Source of the DNA: Mactromeris polynyma
Lineage: Eukaryota; Mollusca; Bivalvia; Venerida; Mactridae
NCBI GenBank assembly: GCA_032209605.1
Contig: JASFXZ010000044.1
Coordinates: 62,001 to 126,000 of the forward strand
Direction: 5' to 3'
DNA: 64,000 nucleotides
The position numbers and the translations under genes are program-made. Positions 12,377 through 23,739 of the stretch are shown here, one piece after another (the stretch's first letter is position 1; every line of letters starts with the position of its first letter). The notes under the pieces were generated by a model, which had not been told where the DNA came from, ran no database searches, and was given only the letters and a program-made list of their open reading frames with translations.

Positions 12377-14867
12377 TAAACTTTAAACTTTATTTAATAA
12401 GCATGAAGGCCTCCGGCCCTTACACACAATATATACATAATATTATAATACAACACATTTTATAAGCATGTACATGTGATACACCAAGCTGGAATTTGGG
12501 CAAAAAATATAAGAAATAATTTAAACATTTATTTAACAAGTGATTACATATGGTAAAAAGGTCTTCAACAATATCCTCTAGTGTCACATAACTAACTGTG
12601 TTCTCAATTTAAATGCATAATAAGTGTATACAGCTAAATTTCTAATCACATTAACGTTTGAACTCGACATCAAGATATGGAATTTATTAATATTTGGATA
12701 TTTATGATATTTCTCCTGTAAATATTGCCGACGTAAATTTTCATATATTGGACAAATAAGTATGAAATGATATTCATCTTCAATACAATCACTACAATAA
12801 AAACATTTTCGTTCATTTCTAGGAATTCCTAAATGTCTTCCTTTTTCTATCATAAGTTTGTGAGATGATGATCGAATAGATACAAGACTTGCCCTGAATT
12901 TAACAATATCTAAAGCATCAACATAAGCTTCAACATCAAAATTTGTTTTAAATATATGATAAGATGTTAATTTTTCATTTTCTGCACATTTTGTGCTCCA
13001 AATTTGCAAATACTGGTCTTTAAGTCGCTGCACATAAGTATTAATAAAAACATTACAATTCATTACTCGCTGACTTTCCCATACATATCCAAAACCGTTT
13101 GTATATAAATTATGTTTGAAAAGACTGACCCAGATATTAGAATCTAAGTGAAGTAACATATTATAACATTTTTTCACATATCTACTATCAGGCATGTTTA
13201 AAATGTTAATCCAGTACTTAATACATCTTTTATATGCTACAATATACATAGGATAGCGACAACAGTCACCCATAATTACTTCATTACATGATCTAATGGG
13301 TGCATTTAAGAATCTTTTACATGCATACCCATGCACTCTTTCAGTATTTTCCATCGAATATATTCCCCATAATTCTGATCCATAGAGTAACACAGGCACC
13401 ACTTTAGTATCAAAAATCTTAAAATATGTTTTATGTGCCATAGGTAATACATGATTCAATTTTTTTAAAAGTGTAACAATTACCCTTTTGGCTTTTATAG
13501 CCATACATTCAGCCATTTTAAACAAAGACAAACGACAGGTAAAATTCAGCCCTATATACATAAACGAATTCACTGTATCAATATGATTTCCATTATAAAA
13601 CCATTTTTCATGTTTTGACAATTGACCGCCATTTTTGAAAACAACTATTTTGGACTTATCAACATTTACAGAGAGATGCCAATTTATACAATATTGATGT
13701 ACAACATTTAACTGTTTTTGCAGTCCAACAACTGTGTCTGAGACAAGGGCAACATCATCTGCAAACATTAAAATAAACACTTCAGCTATATCTGGGTTCA
13801 GTTGGACACCATGTGATCCACAGTTTGCAATTTCTGAAGCTAGTTCATTGATAAATAAACAGAACAAAACTGGACTCAACTTACAGCCCTGTCTTAATCC
13901 CATTGGGCAGTCAAAATAATCTGAACAAACAAATCCATTTCTTACACAAGACTTAACAGTAGTGTATAGTGCTTGGATAGATTTAAATAAATGACCTTTT
14001 ACACCATTCTGATTTAATGCTTCATAAAGTTTTGCCCTTTTTATTGAATCAAAAGCCTTTTTAAAATCTATGAAGGCCACATAAAGCTTTTTCCTTTTTG
14101 TACACAAGTATTTACTGATCAGCGAATATAAAACAAAAACGTTATCTATTGTGGAGTACCCAGAACGGAATCCGGCCTGAGATTCTGTAATTCTACCATA
14201 TGCATTAACATAAAAAGTAATACGTTTATTTAAAATACTGATATATATCTTACTAAATATGTCAATCAATGATATGCCCCTGTAATTATCAGGTTCATTT
14301 AAGCTACCCTTCTTATGTACAGGTATTAATATACAACGTGACCAAGCACTTGGGAATTCTCCTGATTTAAATATTCTATTAAACAATTTTCTCAAATATG
14401 GTAAAATAACATCAATTCCATATATAAACTGTTCGGCTATTAAATTTCCAGATGAACATTTTCTAGGATTAATATCATGAACAGCATCAATAATTTCATC
14501 ATCAGTAATTTCACTATTAAATAGAATGTTTTCAACACTATCATATATCATATTATCAAATTCTAAGTTTTGTTCAAACACATCATCAGAGGAACTAAAT
14601 ACCTTTTTCAAATGAGCAAACCATGTATTTGTTGCAATATTAGGTTTAACTGTAGAATTGCCTGCTATACGTTTCAGTTTTTTCCAAAACTGTGTTGGAT
14701 CATTTAATGAATTTTCTAAACCTACTAAGCAAGACTTAAAATAAGCTTTCTTTTTATTCCTACAGACATTCTTGTATTCTTTTCTACATAAAATGTATGC
14801 ATTTAACGTTTGTACATTTCTACTTAATCTAAAGTTCCGTAATAACTTATTACTTCTCGTTTTACTG
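12377..14867 (-). mobile_element. 5'-truncated non-LTR retrotransposon (LINE)
   Basis: Inserted antisense in copy A; copy B has the empty site at about 56308-56326, which fixes both ends within a few bases. The 3' end lies on the left (12377 side) and ends in a short AAAGTTTAAAGTTT repeat tail preceded by AATAAA. The 5' end (right, 14867) starts inside the coding region with no endonuclease domain, the usual result of incomplete target-primed reverse transcription. A short AAAAC appears at both junctions and may be the target duplication. The element is about 2.49 kb. Confidence 0.9.
12584..14867 (-). CDS. LINE reverse transcriptase ORF, 5' partial, no stops
   Basis: An uninterrupted reverse-transcriptase reading frame runs from the truncation point to a TAA-type stop at 12584. 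The first methionine-independent part (14867-14612) is still in frame, so no true start exists. Counting from 14611 there are 675 codons. Visible RT motifs in order: a PVHKKGS...DNYRGIS region (about residues 97-115), FRSGYSTIDN, the catalytic FIDFKKAFDS motif, GLRQGCKLSP, the catalytic FADD box, then a LSVNVDKSK region. The C-terminus has a zinc-knuckle-like CFYCSDCIEDEYHF...CP motif found in Jockey/CR1-like elements. The apurinic endonuclease domain is missing. The intact frame suggests a fairly young insertion. It cannot move on its own. Clade assignment within the Jockey/CR1 group is uncertain. Confidence 0.9.
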
Positions 14868-15600
14868 TTTCTTATCTCTATGTACGGAAATGCTTTTTAT
14901 AATGTGATTTTCTGAAGCCAATTGGTAGACGTGTAAAATTGGCGGACAAACATGGGCGTACATAATATAAATGGAATGAGTACAATCCACATAAATGTTG
15001 TCAAAAAAGAGAGTAAAAAAGTTGTAACAGGGACCGCCACATAGATAAGACAATGCACCCCACTAAGTCAAATGGCATATTAATTTGTTTTGTCTGTTTG
15101 TCTAAATGAACGGAAATGGTTTTATATCGTGATTTTCCAGAGCAAACGACAAAGGGATATACTTGGCGAACAAACATGGGGATATTTGAATTTTAAAGAA
15201 ACATGCAAGTAAAATCGAATTATTATTATGGGAAGTGAGGAATTGTCTGACTGATTATCAAAACAACCAGAGAACTGAAAGGGAAACAAAAAGGGAGGAG
15301 AAGGGATGGACTAGAGGGATACATTTAAGGACATGTAAAAATGAAGTTGGCCACGGGCAGAACAGGGGGAAATGGAGAAAGGGGAACTTAACATTTCACT
15401 AATAATAAGCATGTAGCGATTTACAGCCCTTGACAGACGTAGTTAACGGACATGCATGAACAAATTTAAAGGTGAAAAGACGAAACGTTCAATTACACAT
15501 AAACATAAGATAAGCGAATTAATCATTGTTTCCGTGTGCTTTTCTATTTATGTAAAATGATGCTGATTTTATTAGAACATGCAATACATGAACATTCATG
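14868..15600. repeat. Copy A block, non-coding shared segment
   Basis: Matches 56320-56410 plus 56838-57510. It includes the recurrent core ACAGGGACCGCCACATAGAT near 15028 and a GTAGCGATTTACAGC tail near 15414. No coding sequence is visible. Copy B has a 429-bp insert that is absent here at about 14955. Confidence 0.75.
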
Positions 15601-15609
15601 CCGGGAATA

Positions 15610-16236
15610 TTATCTCCAAGTAATGTCTCTAATCTCAAACCAGTTATAGTCCAGTGTGAGCCATGCATTACACCAACCGCCTCGGGCATCCCGCAACATA
15701 TTTCTCAATCTCAACATGCCACCACTGTGGGAACCGAAAACACGACTTAATCGCCGAACACTGACTATTCTTGGTACATTTTCAATTTGTTGAGGATTAA
15801 GATGGATAGACGGGTATCCCAGAGACGCAACTGTAACATCAAAAAATACAGAAACTCGTTGCAGGGTGTAGCGCATCAAAGGGTGCATCTGAATAGTAAG
15901 GAATATGATTTGCCTAAGAACAAGATCTGGCAAATATGGGTATATCATCCTCGCTTACGTGGGAGGATTTAACAGAATCCAATGGAATTGCTGTATATTC
16001 TGCAGTGTGGCTCATACTGCCTGAAATCCCAGATACGGATTCTGTTTGTAAACCACATTCATGCCTTCTTTTATTTCCTTACTATTGATATAGATGTCCA
16101 TCAGATCAGACTTTGATACATTTTCTGAAATTCTTCTACGACAGTCCAAAGCCGGGTCAAACATATACTCTGTTTTCATCAGGGCGAACCTAACCCCAGG
16201 ACTGCCGCTATGAATGCTATAACCATTATCAGACAT
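15610..16236 (-). pseudogene. F-box-like coding relic, copy A
   Basis: Minus-strand coding sequence homologous to the relic at 57517-58289. The upstream part (16236-16012) starts MSDNGYSIHSGSPG and then loses frame. The downstream part (15948-15610) contains PYLPDLVLRQII...MRYTLQRVSVFF, a helix pattern like an F-box (LP..ll..I....l......VSr.f), then HLNPQQ, SVRRLSRVFGSHSGG and a YNWFEIRDITWR C-terminus. Near 15940 copy A has an extra base (ATACCCATAT against GTACCATAT in copy B), which breaks the frame. There is also a deletion of about 36 bp near 16125. F-box identity is my reading of the pattern only; the rest is unrecognised. No intact start or upstream exon is seen. Confidence 0.55.
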
Positions 16237-16354
16237 ACCGCTATTTTGTGTAACAGTAAGACTATTTTCGTCAGGAGTATGTAGACGTTGGCGGTTCAGA
16301 ATTACAGACGTGGGATGACTTATCTGACGAGTGTCCGCGGATTTCGCCTACTGT

Positions 16355-16503
16355 AGTAATTTGCTCTGACGAGCCCTTGCTAAAAATTGCATTTGTAGCT
16401 GGCAGTACCAGTATATGAAAGACAATTTCAAAGAAATCTCCATTGTTTACAAACTTCAACATGTCCAGCTTTCTGGCTCATCGCAAGATTCCCCAGATCT
16501 GAT
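16355..16503. repeat. Segment inverted relative to copy B
   Basis: The stretch from TAATTTGCTCTGACGAGCCC to CCCCAGATCTGATCG matches 58333-58484 only as its reverse complement, while the sequence on its left is collinear between copies. A partial third copy at 24478-24510 has the copy A orientation, suggesting that copy B carries the inversion. Confidence 0.85.
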
Positions 16504-17210
16504 CGATATTTCTTCAAATTTATAAGTAATAAGAGATTAACCTTAATTTGTGAGCGTGATATGCAAAACTATACGATGTGTTAAATATGTATCTGGCTCA
16601 TCTTAACGCAACCACATTTGAATGGACTTTCAGTACTGTTGCTACAATGGCTAAAACAGCGTTAATTCGTATACATGCTGTGTTAAAAATTGGTTGATAT
16701 TCGAATCTATGTATCGATCTAACGTCCAATTTACCATAAATCACGAATAATGATAATATTACGATCAGTTTCTGCATTCTTTAAAGGTTTACATTATTGA
16801 AGGTCTTCTTTTTAAAAAAAATGCTTGATCGAAAAGAGTCCCAATAGATGGCCCGTTATGTCCCTAAATATGGTCCGAAGTGTCCCTGAATATGGTCCGA
16901 AGTGTCTGGGTACCGCTTTACTAACATGCTTACGCTTGCGTATGGCAAAGTTTTTTGCGTACGTGCAACATTTCTACGTAAATGAGTTTCACTGATATTT
17001 GCGTACGTAGGTATTTGCGTAAGTTCGAGCGTAAAGTTACGTTAGAAATCACCGACCGTAAATCTCGACGTTTTGCGTAAAAATGGCCGACGGACATTTC
17101 AGAGAAAGACCTAATGTTAGACGCGTTGTCCGATCGTGAACTTATAGAAAAGTACTGATTGTCACGATATCTGATTGGCGTAGTTTTTGATTTGATAGTT
17201 AATGATATCA
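16503..17210. mobile_element. Harbinger-like relic, internal part, copy A
   Basis: Matches 61035-61516 inside the 3.5-kb Harbinger-like element. In addition, 16660-16905 matches 26880-27090 and 27780-28020 in inverted orientation, including ATGTCCCTAAATATGGTCC repeats. At 17083 it carries ATGGCCGACGGACATTTCAG, the same start as the HARBI1-like fragment at 61387, but a 2-base deletion shifts the frame and it stops after 18 codons. No terminal inverted repeat remains on the right side. Confidence 0.7.
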
Positions 17211-17640
17211 AAAGAGAGAGAATACGTAACTACAAGGAACACCACATACACAAGACAGTGCCTCCCCGCGCAGACCTCCGGGAAAACAACAATCCACAAA
17301 ACATAAGGCACTTAAGGAGGTCAAAGGGTACACATGTTAAGGAACAGAGGCACAATGACTGGCCCGCATACCACAAGGAATAACTAGGAGAATCAAAGTG
17401 GACAGTGAAGGAAGGGGGAGGGGGGAATTAATGGATGAAAAAGATCACAGGACAAGTCAGGCAACTGGCCGCAATAGGTCGAAAATGGGCAGGAAAGAAC
17501 CTGAACACTGTATAAAGTGACATAATTGCACAGGGGAAAGGGAAATACAAAACACATTCAAAACACAAACAGAAACAACAACCATATAGCGAATTACAGC
17601 CTTAGAACTGTCAGCAAACATTACAAGCCTCGTACAGATA
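17211..17640. repeat. Module M, copy 1
   Basis: A 400-430 bp module starting AGAGAGAGAATACGTAACTA and ending near AACTGTCAGCAAA. It is present also at 56411-56830 and 61517-61920. Internal landmarks are CACAAGACAGTGCCTCCCC, CAGACCTCCGGGAAAACAA, a purine-rich GGAAGGGGGAGGGGGGAAT stretch and CATATAGCGAATTACAGCC. In copy B one copy sits where copy A has none (about 14955), so the module behaves like an independent mobile or duplicated unit. It has no coding content I can support. Confidence 0.8.
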
Positions 17641-18045
17641 GGAGCCACCCTGTCTCAGCGATGACGAAGGTAAGTGACGCTAAATTGTACAGTTTACGTA
17701 TTACTAGCATCACATGTGTTTACACGATAAGCTCCCTTGTATTATTATGTCACATAACCTCGCCCCTGAAACTTTGTCGTGTTTCTATTGGTTACAACAC
17801 AATCCCACGATGCATTAAATACAACTCGATGAGTACTTCCTGGGAATATGAAAACAGACGATGAATAAATAAATATTCGTTATATATATAATCCATGTCT
17901 TGCAATATGGAGGCTTTTCTTGCACGTTTTCTATGAAGTATTGTTCATGGCATTGAAGTCAAATGACTGAGTATAAGACATAAGTCTTCTCTTTTGGATG
18001 TTTAAATTCTGGTTTAGTGGTATCGTCACGTGTCTTGTCTATATA
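17641..18045. repeat. Copy A block, shared right-hand segment
   Basis: Matches 61921-62190 and, after an interruption, 62446-62604 (CATGTCTTGCAATATGGAGG onward). No gene is seen. In copy B the interruption is the right end of the Harbinger-like element plus about 60 bp. Confidence 0.8.
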
Positions 18046-18051
18046 TATATA

Positions 18052-19370
18052 CTACTCAAAATTTGATAAGGGCCACTGTTTTCTCCGAAGATAGCGTCAT
18101 CAATAAGGACATAATTTAATCCAAAATAAAATTAATAGTGTTGGCGTTATTGCCAAATAAGGGAATTATTGTTTTTTACACGTATGGCGACACATGAAGC
18201 ACGGGGACTTCGTAAACCTCGAAAATCACGATTTTGACGGCATGTATACTGAGTGTACATGTCTGAATTCCTGTGTTCTTGTTAAAACTTTGCAATTCAG
18301 CGTTTGTGTGAGCATTTAATATAATGAATCAAAGCCTAAGAAGGCGGTTTACGCCTGACGAGATGAATAGGGGGTCGGTATGTTGCAGACAGGTGTGTCC
18401 CGGAGGCAGGTTGGCCGCACATTGAATATGTCCCACAGCGTTGTTCAACGCATGTGGAATCGTTTCCAAATCGAAGGAAATGTAGCACATTTACATGGTG
18501 GTGGCCGTTCTAGGCGTACAACACATGCACAAGACCGATATATTGGTGTTCAGGCCCGGCGCAATCGTTTTCAGAACGCTACTTCCTTACAAAACAGCTT
18601 GGAGAATGCAACAAATGTACGGGTATCTACCCAAACAATAAGGAATATATTGTATGATGCTAGTATGAATGCCAGACGTCCTGCCATTCGTGTTCCTTTG
18701 ACTAATAACCACGCCAGAGAACGCCTACGTTGGGCCCGTGACCATGTGCAATGGAGACCCCGCAATTGGACCTCAGTTTTGTTTACTGATGAATCTAGAT
18801 TTTATCTAGACTTCACAGATAGACGTGCCAGAGTGTGGAAAAGACCAAATGAACGTTTTGCACTTGCTTGCATCTCTGAACACGACCGATATGGTGGAGG
18901 GTCTGCCATGGTATGGGGAGGAATAAGTGTCAATGGCAAAACTGACCTCCATATTGTTGATAACGGTACCATAACAGCAGAAAGGTATTGTCGCGAGATT
19001 CTTGACGTACATGTACTATCATATGCAGGAGCAGTGGTTCCAGGTTTTATTCTAATGCAGGATAATGCTCGCCCACACAATGCCCGCCTCACTAACCAAT
19101 ACCTTGCACGTGGAACAATCGAGCTCTTGCCTTGGCCTGCCAGATCCCCGGACCTCAATCCAATTGAACATGTCTGGGACATGCTTCAGAGGGCCATATC
19201 TTGTCGCCCTGTGCAGCCGGTCACCCTCACCGAACTTCGTGCTGGCTTACAAGAGGAGTGGAACAGAATTCCACAATTAAAGATCAACCGGCTAATTCAC
19301 AGGATGCCCATGCGCTGTCAGGCTGTAATTAATGCTCGTTGACACCATATATGATATTGAAACTTATTCC
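18052..19370 (+). mobile_element. Tc1-like transposon, 3' end not found
   Basis: The left end is taken at CTACTCAAAATTTGATAAGG directly after TA in a (TA)n run, where copy B continues differently. The transposase lies inside. I searched downstream for the reverse complement of the left end (CTTATCAAATTTTGAGTAG) and do not see it. Sequence shared with copy B resumes at about 19365, so the right end appears lost or replaced at a rearrangement point. Confidence 0.8.
18324..19342 (+). pseudogene. Tc1-like DD34E transposase with one early frameshift
   Basis: A DDE transposase that would cut and paste the surrounding element at TA sites. The intended start is ATG at 18324 (MNQSLRRRFTPDEMNR), but a one-base deletion near 18371 puts the remainder in another frame, read as an uninterrupted 320-codon frame from 18380. 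The first third is paired helix-turn-helix DNA-binding sequence (GVSRRQVGRTLNMSHSVVQR). The catalytic triad is visible as FTDESRF, QDNARPH and SPDLNPIEHVWD. Exactly 34 residues separate the second D from the E, the Tc1 spacing. The usual length of about 340 residues is met once the frameshift is allowed for. Only one lesion suggests recent death. Expression of an intact enzyme is not expected. Confidence 0.93.
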
Positions 19371-19680
19371 ATCGCACCATGTAAAGAGCATTACTTTTGA
19401 AATGTAACTTGAATAGTTTAGCATTTATCATACGATTTTCTTTATTTCTCAACTAGCCATGTAATTACAAATAAACTTCTTATAAATGGCGACAAATTCC
19501 AGGTAAAGGTGCTTTAAAATATGCTTACAGCAAGCCAATCACTTTCTTTTCTTATTTCTATTGATTAAAAGTTCACGGCATTGTGAAATCTGTCTCGTAC
19601 AGAATCCATTATACTATAACAATAGATAAAGTGACTACATACTTCTGTCATGCTTTAAACCCAAGTTAGCAATTTTTTTG

Positions 19681-20815
19681 TCATATACATGTATTTAGTA
19701 AAACTGTCCAGAGTTAAATGCTTGACTCTACAATTAATGTTAAATAAGTACAAACTAACCATTCCCACAGAAAGAAAATTGTTCAGCCACTTCAAGTGAG
19801 CAACATCGATCCTTTAATAGTTTTTGGAGAATTAGTTATCAATATATAACTGAATAATTTCATATTAGTGTTTGACAAGAACAGCCCACTTATCAATGAA
19901 AAGTAAGTGCAAATGCAAACTATGTGGAGTTTTGTGTGAATCATAAACCAATAAAATATCTCACAGCTTATAAATAATTATGACGACGAAATGACTCAAT
20001 TATTTGCCGCAATTTCAACTCCCAATTAAGCCTGAAGTTTGAATGAAGTATTCCGTTCTATGTAGTTTTGCATTTTTTATATTCGGGTATTTTGTTTAAC
20101 ATATTTACAAACAAACATTGGATACCGATCACAACGCGATATATAGTGTATTCGAATTTTAACAAAAACTCGTTAAAAATGACAACATAATAGAACACCC
20201 TCATTAAAACTTAAAAGTGCGTTCGAAAGTATATATTTTGAACTCTAATATATATCTGCTCACAGTATCTACCTCTATTGGAAAGTATTTAAATTCAGAG
20301 ATATTGTTTTAGCCCCTTTTTACTTTAATGTAAATCTTAAAATCTCCAAAAAGGACAGTGATGAAGAAATCACAGAAACATAATATTTTCACCTTCATAA
20401 AGTGAAAGGTTTGATCTCTAACATTTGTTTGCACACGAAAGATACCTTTATCAGATTTTGATTTATCGCGGTTTAAAGACATTTTCCTTCTTTAATGCTA
20501 TATGACGTTGGTCAGACCCCAGGTACACGAAAGTTGGATATGTTTGTGCATGCTTATGTTTCATTTAAAGTGTAAAGTTAATAATAATTCTGAAAGTAAT
20601 AAGTAACGAATATAAAGAAACTTGCAAAGCTTGTAAACTCTTTACTTACAAATCGTGTGAAAATGTGTTTGCTCATCTGTTTTGTTATTGTTTTAGCCAC
20701 AATTGTCTACATATGTGCTTATTCAAAAAGGTTGTAAGCATTCACAATAAAGATTGATACTGATTTCATTTGATTGTATGAATTGATTCAAATTTGCTTG
20801 TACGACACATGTAAT
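19681..20815. other. AT-rich non-coding stretch
   Basis: No gene, RNA or mobile element recognised. Sequence shared with copy B ends near 19680. Confidence 0.4.
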
Positions 20816-20820
20816 TATTT

Positions 20821-21215
20821 ATAAAAACATCAAAGGGCCGTAACTCAGTAAAGAAATTATCTGAGCGGAACGAAACGACAAGGATGCACATCTACACTTG
20901 ATGCTTATCAATCATCTGGATGTTGGCTGAAATCCAACTAGCAGTATTGGAGATAAAGGGCGGACAAACTTCATCATGCACTGTATATGTATAAAAACAT
21001 CAGAGTGCCATAACTCAGTGAAAAACATCAGAGCGGAACGAAACGACGAAGATGCACAATTACACTTGATCCTGATCAATCCTATGAAGATTAGCTGAAA
21101 TCCAATCACCAGTGTTGGAGATTAAGCACGGACAAGCTTTAAGTGGACAGACGTACAGACAGACGCCGAAGACAAAAACAATGTGTCTTCCTCGGAGAGG
21201 GAGACATAATAACTC
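20821..21215 (-). mobile_element. Pearl-like element in reverse orientation
   Basis: Two tandem copies of a 170-bp unit start at 20821 and 20991 (ATAAAAACATC, GCCATAACTCAGTGAA, GAGCGGAACGAAACGAC, TGGCTGAAATCCAA) and end in a short microsatellite (GGACAGACGTACAGACAGAC) followed by GGAGAGGGAGACATAAT. The array-plus-microsatellite build with a GC-rich terminal box resembles the pearl elements of bivalves. Confidence 0.7.
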
Positions 21216-21219
21216 CACA

Positions 21220-21330
21220 TGTTGAAAGGGGAACTTCAAATACATATAAAACATAAATAGAAATAATAACAATACAGTGATTTACAGACACGGAACTCTC
21301 ACACTAAGTTACTAACCTCACACTTAATCG
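21220..21330. repeat. Isolated tail of module M
   Basis: The stretch GAAAGGGGAACTTCAAATAC, ACATAAATAGAAATAATAAC and GTGATTTACAGACACGGAAC repeats in order the 3' part of module M (compare 17540-17620). It is a diverged solo fragment. Confidence 0.5.
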
Positions 21331-22297
21331 CTAATTATAAAACTCACTCACTAATATTTCCCCAATTACAATATTCCCGCCCCCTATCTGTCCATGGTCA
21401 ATTAGCTTGTCCATTCATTCCCCTCTCTTGTTGTCCCTTACATTTCTCCATGTTTGTATTTGATTATTAGTCACACAATTCCGTACTTCCCTATTCCTAC
21501 AGATGTTTCCCCTTAAACCTCTTAAACTCCGAAGATCGTATGCTGATGTTTCCGTGGGATCTGTGGGAAGGCATTTGTATTTTGATTGTGGCCATCCTTG
21601 TACCAATTCAATCCTTTCCGTTACAGATATAACTTCATTTCGTCTTTAAACATCCGGCATGCAGTTAACAATGTACGAAAATCTATCGATAGTTAATTTC
21701 TTTATACTCTTACAGTCGGAATTTATCATAATGTCAGGATTATAAGGGTTGAGTTTAAATCAAAGCGCTGTAAGCGCTTAAGACCTAGGGCTGCTGATAG
21801 CTGGATGGTGGATTTGCTTGCTTGTAGGAGATGTAGTGACTTGTTTGTAAATAAATTATCACATTATTTACTGTATGTCAGCGGTGAATTTGTTATCGTG
21901 TGCAGACTATACAAGCCGGTATTATGCTTTAGTGATATTTGGTGAAAATAACATTATAATAATACTTCTCACAAATTGTCGATTACAGTATTTAGTTAGC
22001 AGACCTAAACAGTAAATATTGACAAGAAAGTTTCAATTTGAAGAAACAAAATTATGACAAGCAGTCAAACTTTCAATAGCTAAACTTAGCTTTACATTCT
22101 CGGGACAAGCATATCACCAATGTATCACGTCTGTGCAGTTTCATAATCTCAAGCTGCTCACCATCTGTAAAACTGGGTTAAATGCATATGCAGTTGGGAC
22201 AATTTAATAAATTATTAAATGAATCATGAGCTTATTTTGTCTAAATAGATAATTGGACTGACGATACTGTATCCAAAGTCATTTGTCCTACACCTCT
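21331..22297. other. Non-coding stretch
   Basis: No gene recognised. The recurrent motif AATCAAAGCGCTG with a following GTAAGCGCTT hairpin occurs at about 21757-21780. Confidence 0.4.
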
Positions 22298-23040
22298 GGG
22301 GTGCGTTTTATCAAATATTAGCGATGCGATGTCATAAAATCGCAGATCGCTTTCATTTGCGAGTTCATTTGCGATTACCGCTATTTGCGTTTTATCAACA
22401 CCATCGCAAGTATTCTTTCCGTCAATTAAAGCCGATCGTAAAATTCCTTTTCGCCACTTAGAAAAAATGAGACACCGTCTCCTAAATGACGTCACAGAGC
22501 GCACCTGTTTTCGCATTATGTCAAACAGACATGTCGAGAAGCTCGAATTTTACACTTGTAGAGCTTTCAACCACTCCTCTGACATTACAGAGATGAAAAA
22601 CGCCGTGTTGACGGCTGCTTCTCACAAGATGGCCTCTCAACTCCCCGCCCAACTACGTCATCTCCCGCGGTTTTTGCATAGATAAAACCCACATGAACCG
22701 TTCTGTGACTAAGACCGGAATCCAAGGTCACTACAATTTTGTAAACAAATGTTATTTGTGAATGCTCCCCCTTTGCAAAAATTTGCATGCGAGTTATTCG
22801 CTTACTGTTTACTTTTAACACTTATCATTTTTATGATTACATGTATGTCGGTCATTTTTGCGATGAAATCAGTGGTTTGCGAGTGCCAGAACCCAGTCGC
22901 TAATATTTGCGATTTTATACAGGCTAACAGATGCGCTCGCAACTTTGCGATTTTTAATGAAACGCGATTTGCGATTTTTGTCTGCTATTTTGCGATTATC
23001 AGCTGCGATTTGCGTTGCGACCGTTGATAAAACGCCCCCC
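22298..23040. mobile_element. MITE with GGGGTGCGTTTTATCAA ends and GCGATT subterminal repeats
   Basis: The left end GGGGTGCGTTTTATCAA is matched by the reverse complement of GTTGATAAAACGCCCCCC at the right end. Inside each end is a cluster of GCGATT/TTGCGA motifs (left about 22320-22400, right about 22900-23020), which is the pattern of subterminal transposase binding sites. The GTTTTATCAA part of the terminus is shared with the Harbinger-like elements here, so it may be a second, related non-autonomous family. I cannot fix the target duplication. The internal short frames have no motif. Confidence 0.8.
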
Positions 23041-23369
23041 TGAACTCTAAAATTTATTGACATGAAATAAAACCGATTAGCTAGATAGTCCACATTTCCT
23101 TCTACACGAATGGCTGTACATTGTGTACACATTTGATTGGTTTTAACGCTGGAAAAAATACCCATCTAAATTTGTATTATAAACTCAGTTGTCACGTGAT
23201 CGTGCTGGCCATTGAATTTTGGTATTTGCGTTCACTGCGACTAAATCATTGGTTATAGCAGGAAGGTTAAAAATGTCAAATATCAAAATATACTGGGTAA
23301 TACAGCAGCGTGTCAAATCAAAGCGCTGTGTGGGAGCGTACTATGCAGTGATCTCGGGGTTTCTGTAGT
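23041..23369. other. Non-coding stretch
   Basis: No gene recognised. The recurrent motif AAATCAAAGCGCTG lies at about 23315. Confidence 0.35.
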
Positions 23370-23525
23370 AAAGCGTAATTGAATGACCGGCAGTCGTAAC
23401 ATTAAACAATTTTTATATTGTACAACCAATGTTAACCTTCAGATTGCGACAGGTTTGCAAACTTCAAGTTGCGCCGACCATCTTTTTTAAAGATATTTCT
23501 TGTTTAGTTTCATCACGTTTTACGC
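23370..23525. repeat. Dispersed repeat, inverted partner of 41095-41235
   Basis: The segment containing GTAATTGAATGAC and AACTTCAAGTTGCGCCGACC through AAAGATATTTCTTGTTT matches 41095-41235 as its reverse complement at moderate to high identity. This is a shared dispersed repeat of unknown class. Confidence 0.7.
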
Positions 23526-23662
23526 AGGTTAAAAACAATTATATTCATGTACATCGGCCAATTGCCCTAACTAGTTTTCCTGGAAGTAATTATCAACCAG
23601 ACTGAGTCCTTCTCCACATGTGCAAGACAAAATTATAGCCAGTATCACTAGAGAACATAACC

Positions 23663-23734
23663 TGCCCAAACTGGGAATCGAACCCGGATCTGGTGGGTGA
23701 TAGTCTATCACTCTACCACATGAGCTAGCCCGGC
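23663..23734 (-). repeat. tRNA-like sequence (SINE head or tRNA pseudogene)
   Basis: On the minus strand there is a 72-nt tRNA-like unit with an A box (TAGCTCATGTGGTAGAG) and an exact B box (GGTTCGATTCC) at normal spacing. The T stem is nearly paired, but the acceptor stem pairs poorly (GCCGGGC with TTTGGGC) and no proper anticodon stem forms. Instead GTGATAGACTATCAC makes an alternative hairpin. It is more likely a tRNA-derived SINE head or a pseudogene than a functional tRNA. Confidence 0.7.
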
Positions 23735-23739
23735 TTGCT

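Larger units (their letters stand above)
11801..19680. repeat. Large direct duplication, copy A
   Basis: This block is alignable by eye with 55737-63395 in the same orientation. The shared start is GTCCAAATAAATATTT and shared blocks are 11801-12376, 14863-16503, 16503-17880, 17893-18045 and 19365-19680. Copy A alone has the LINE (12377-14867) and the Tc1-like element (18052 to about 19370). It lacks the 56410-56838 insert, most of the Harbinger-like element and the segment before 63030 that copy B has. It could be a segmental duplication or two copies of a large unclassified repeat. Shared flanks outside each transposon favour duplication of the whole block. Confidence 0.85.

Noticed and set aside
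18802..19182. 126-codon minus-strand frame
   Set aside because: It is a shadow of the Tc1-like transposase on the opposite strand.
23663..23734. Functional tRNA gene
   Set aside because: The acceptor stem is poorly paired and no anticodon stem forms, despite good A and B boxes.
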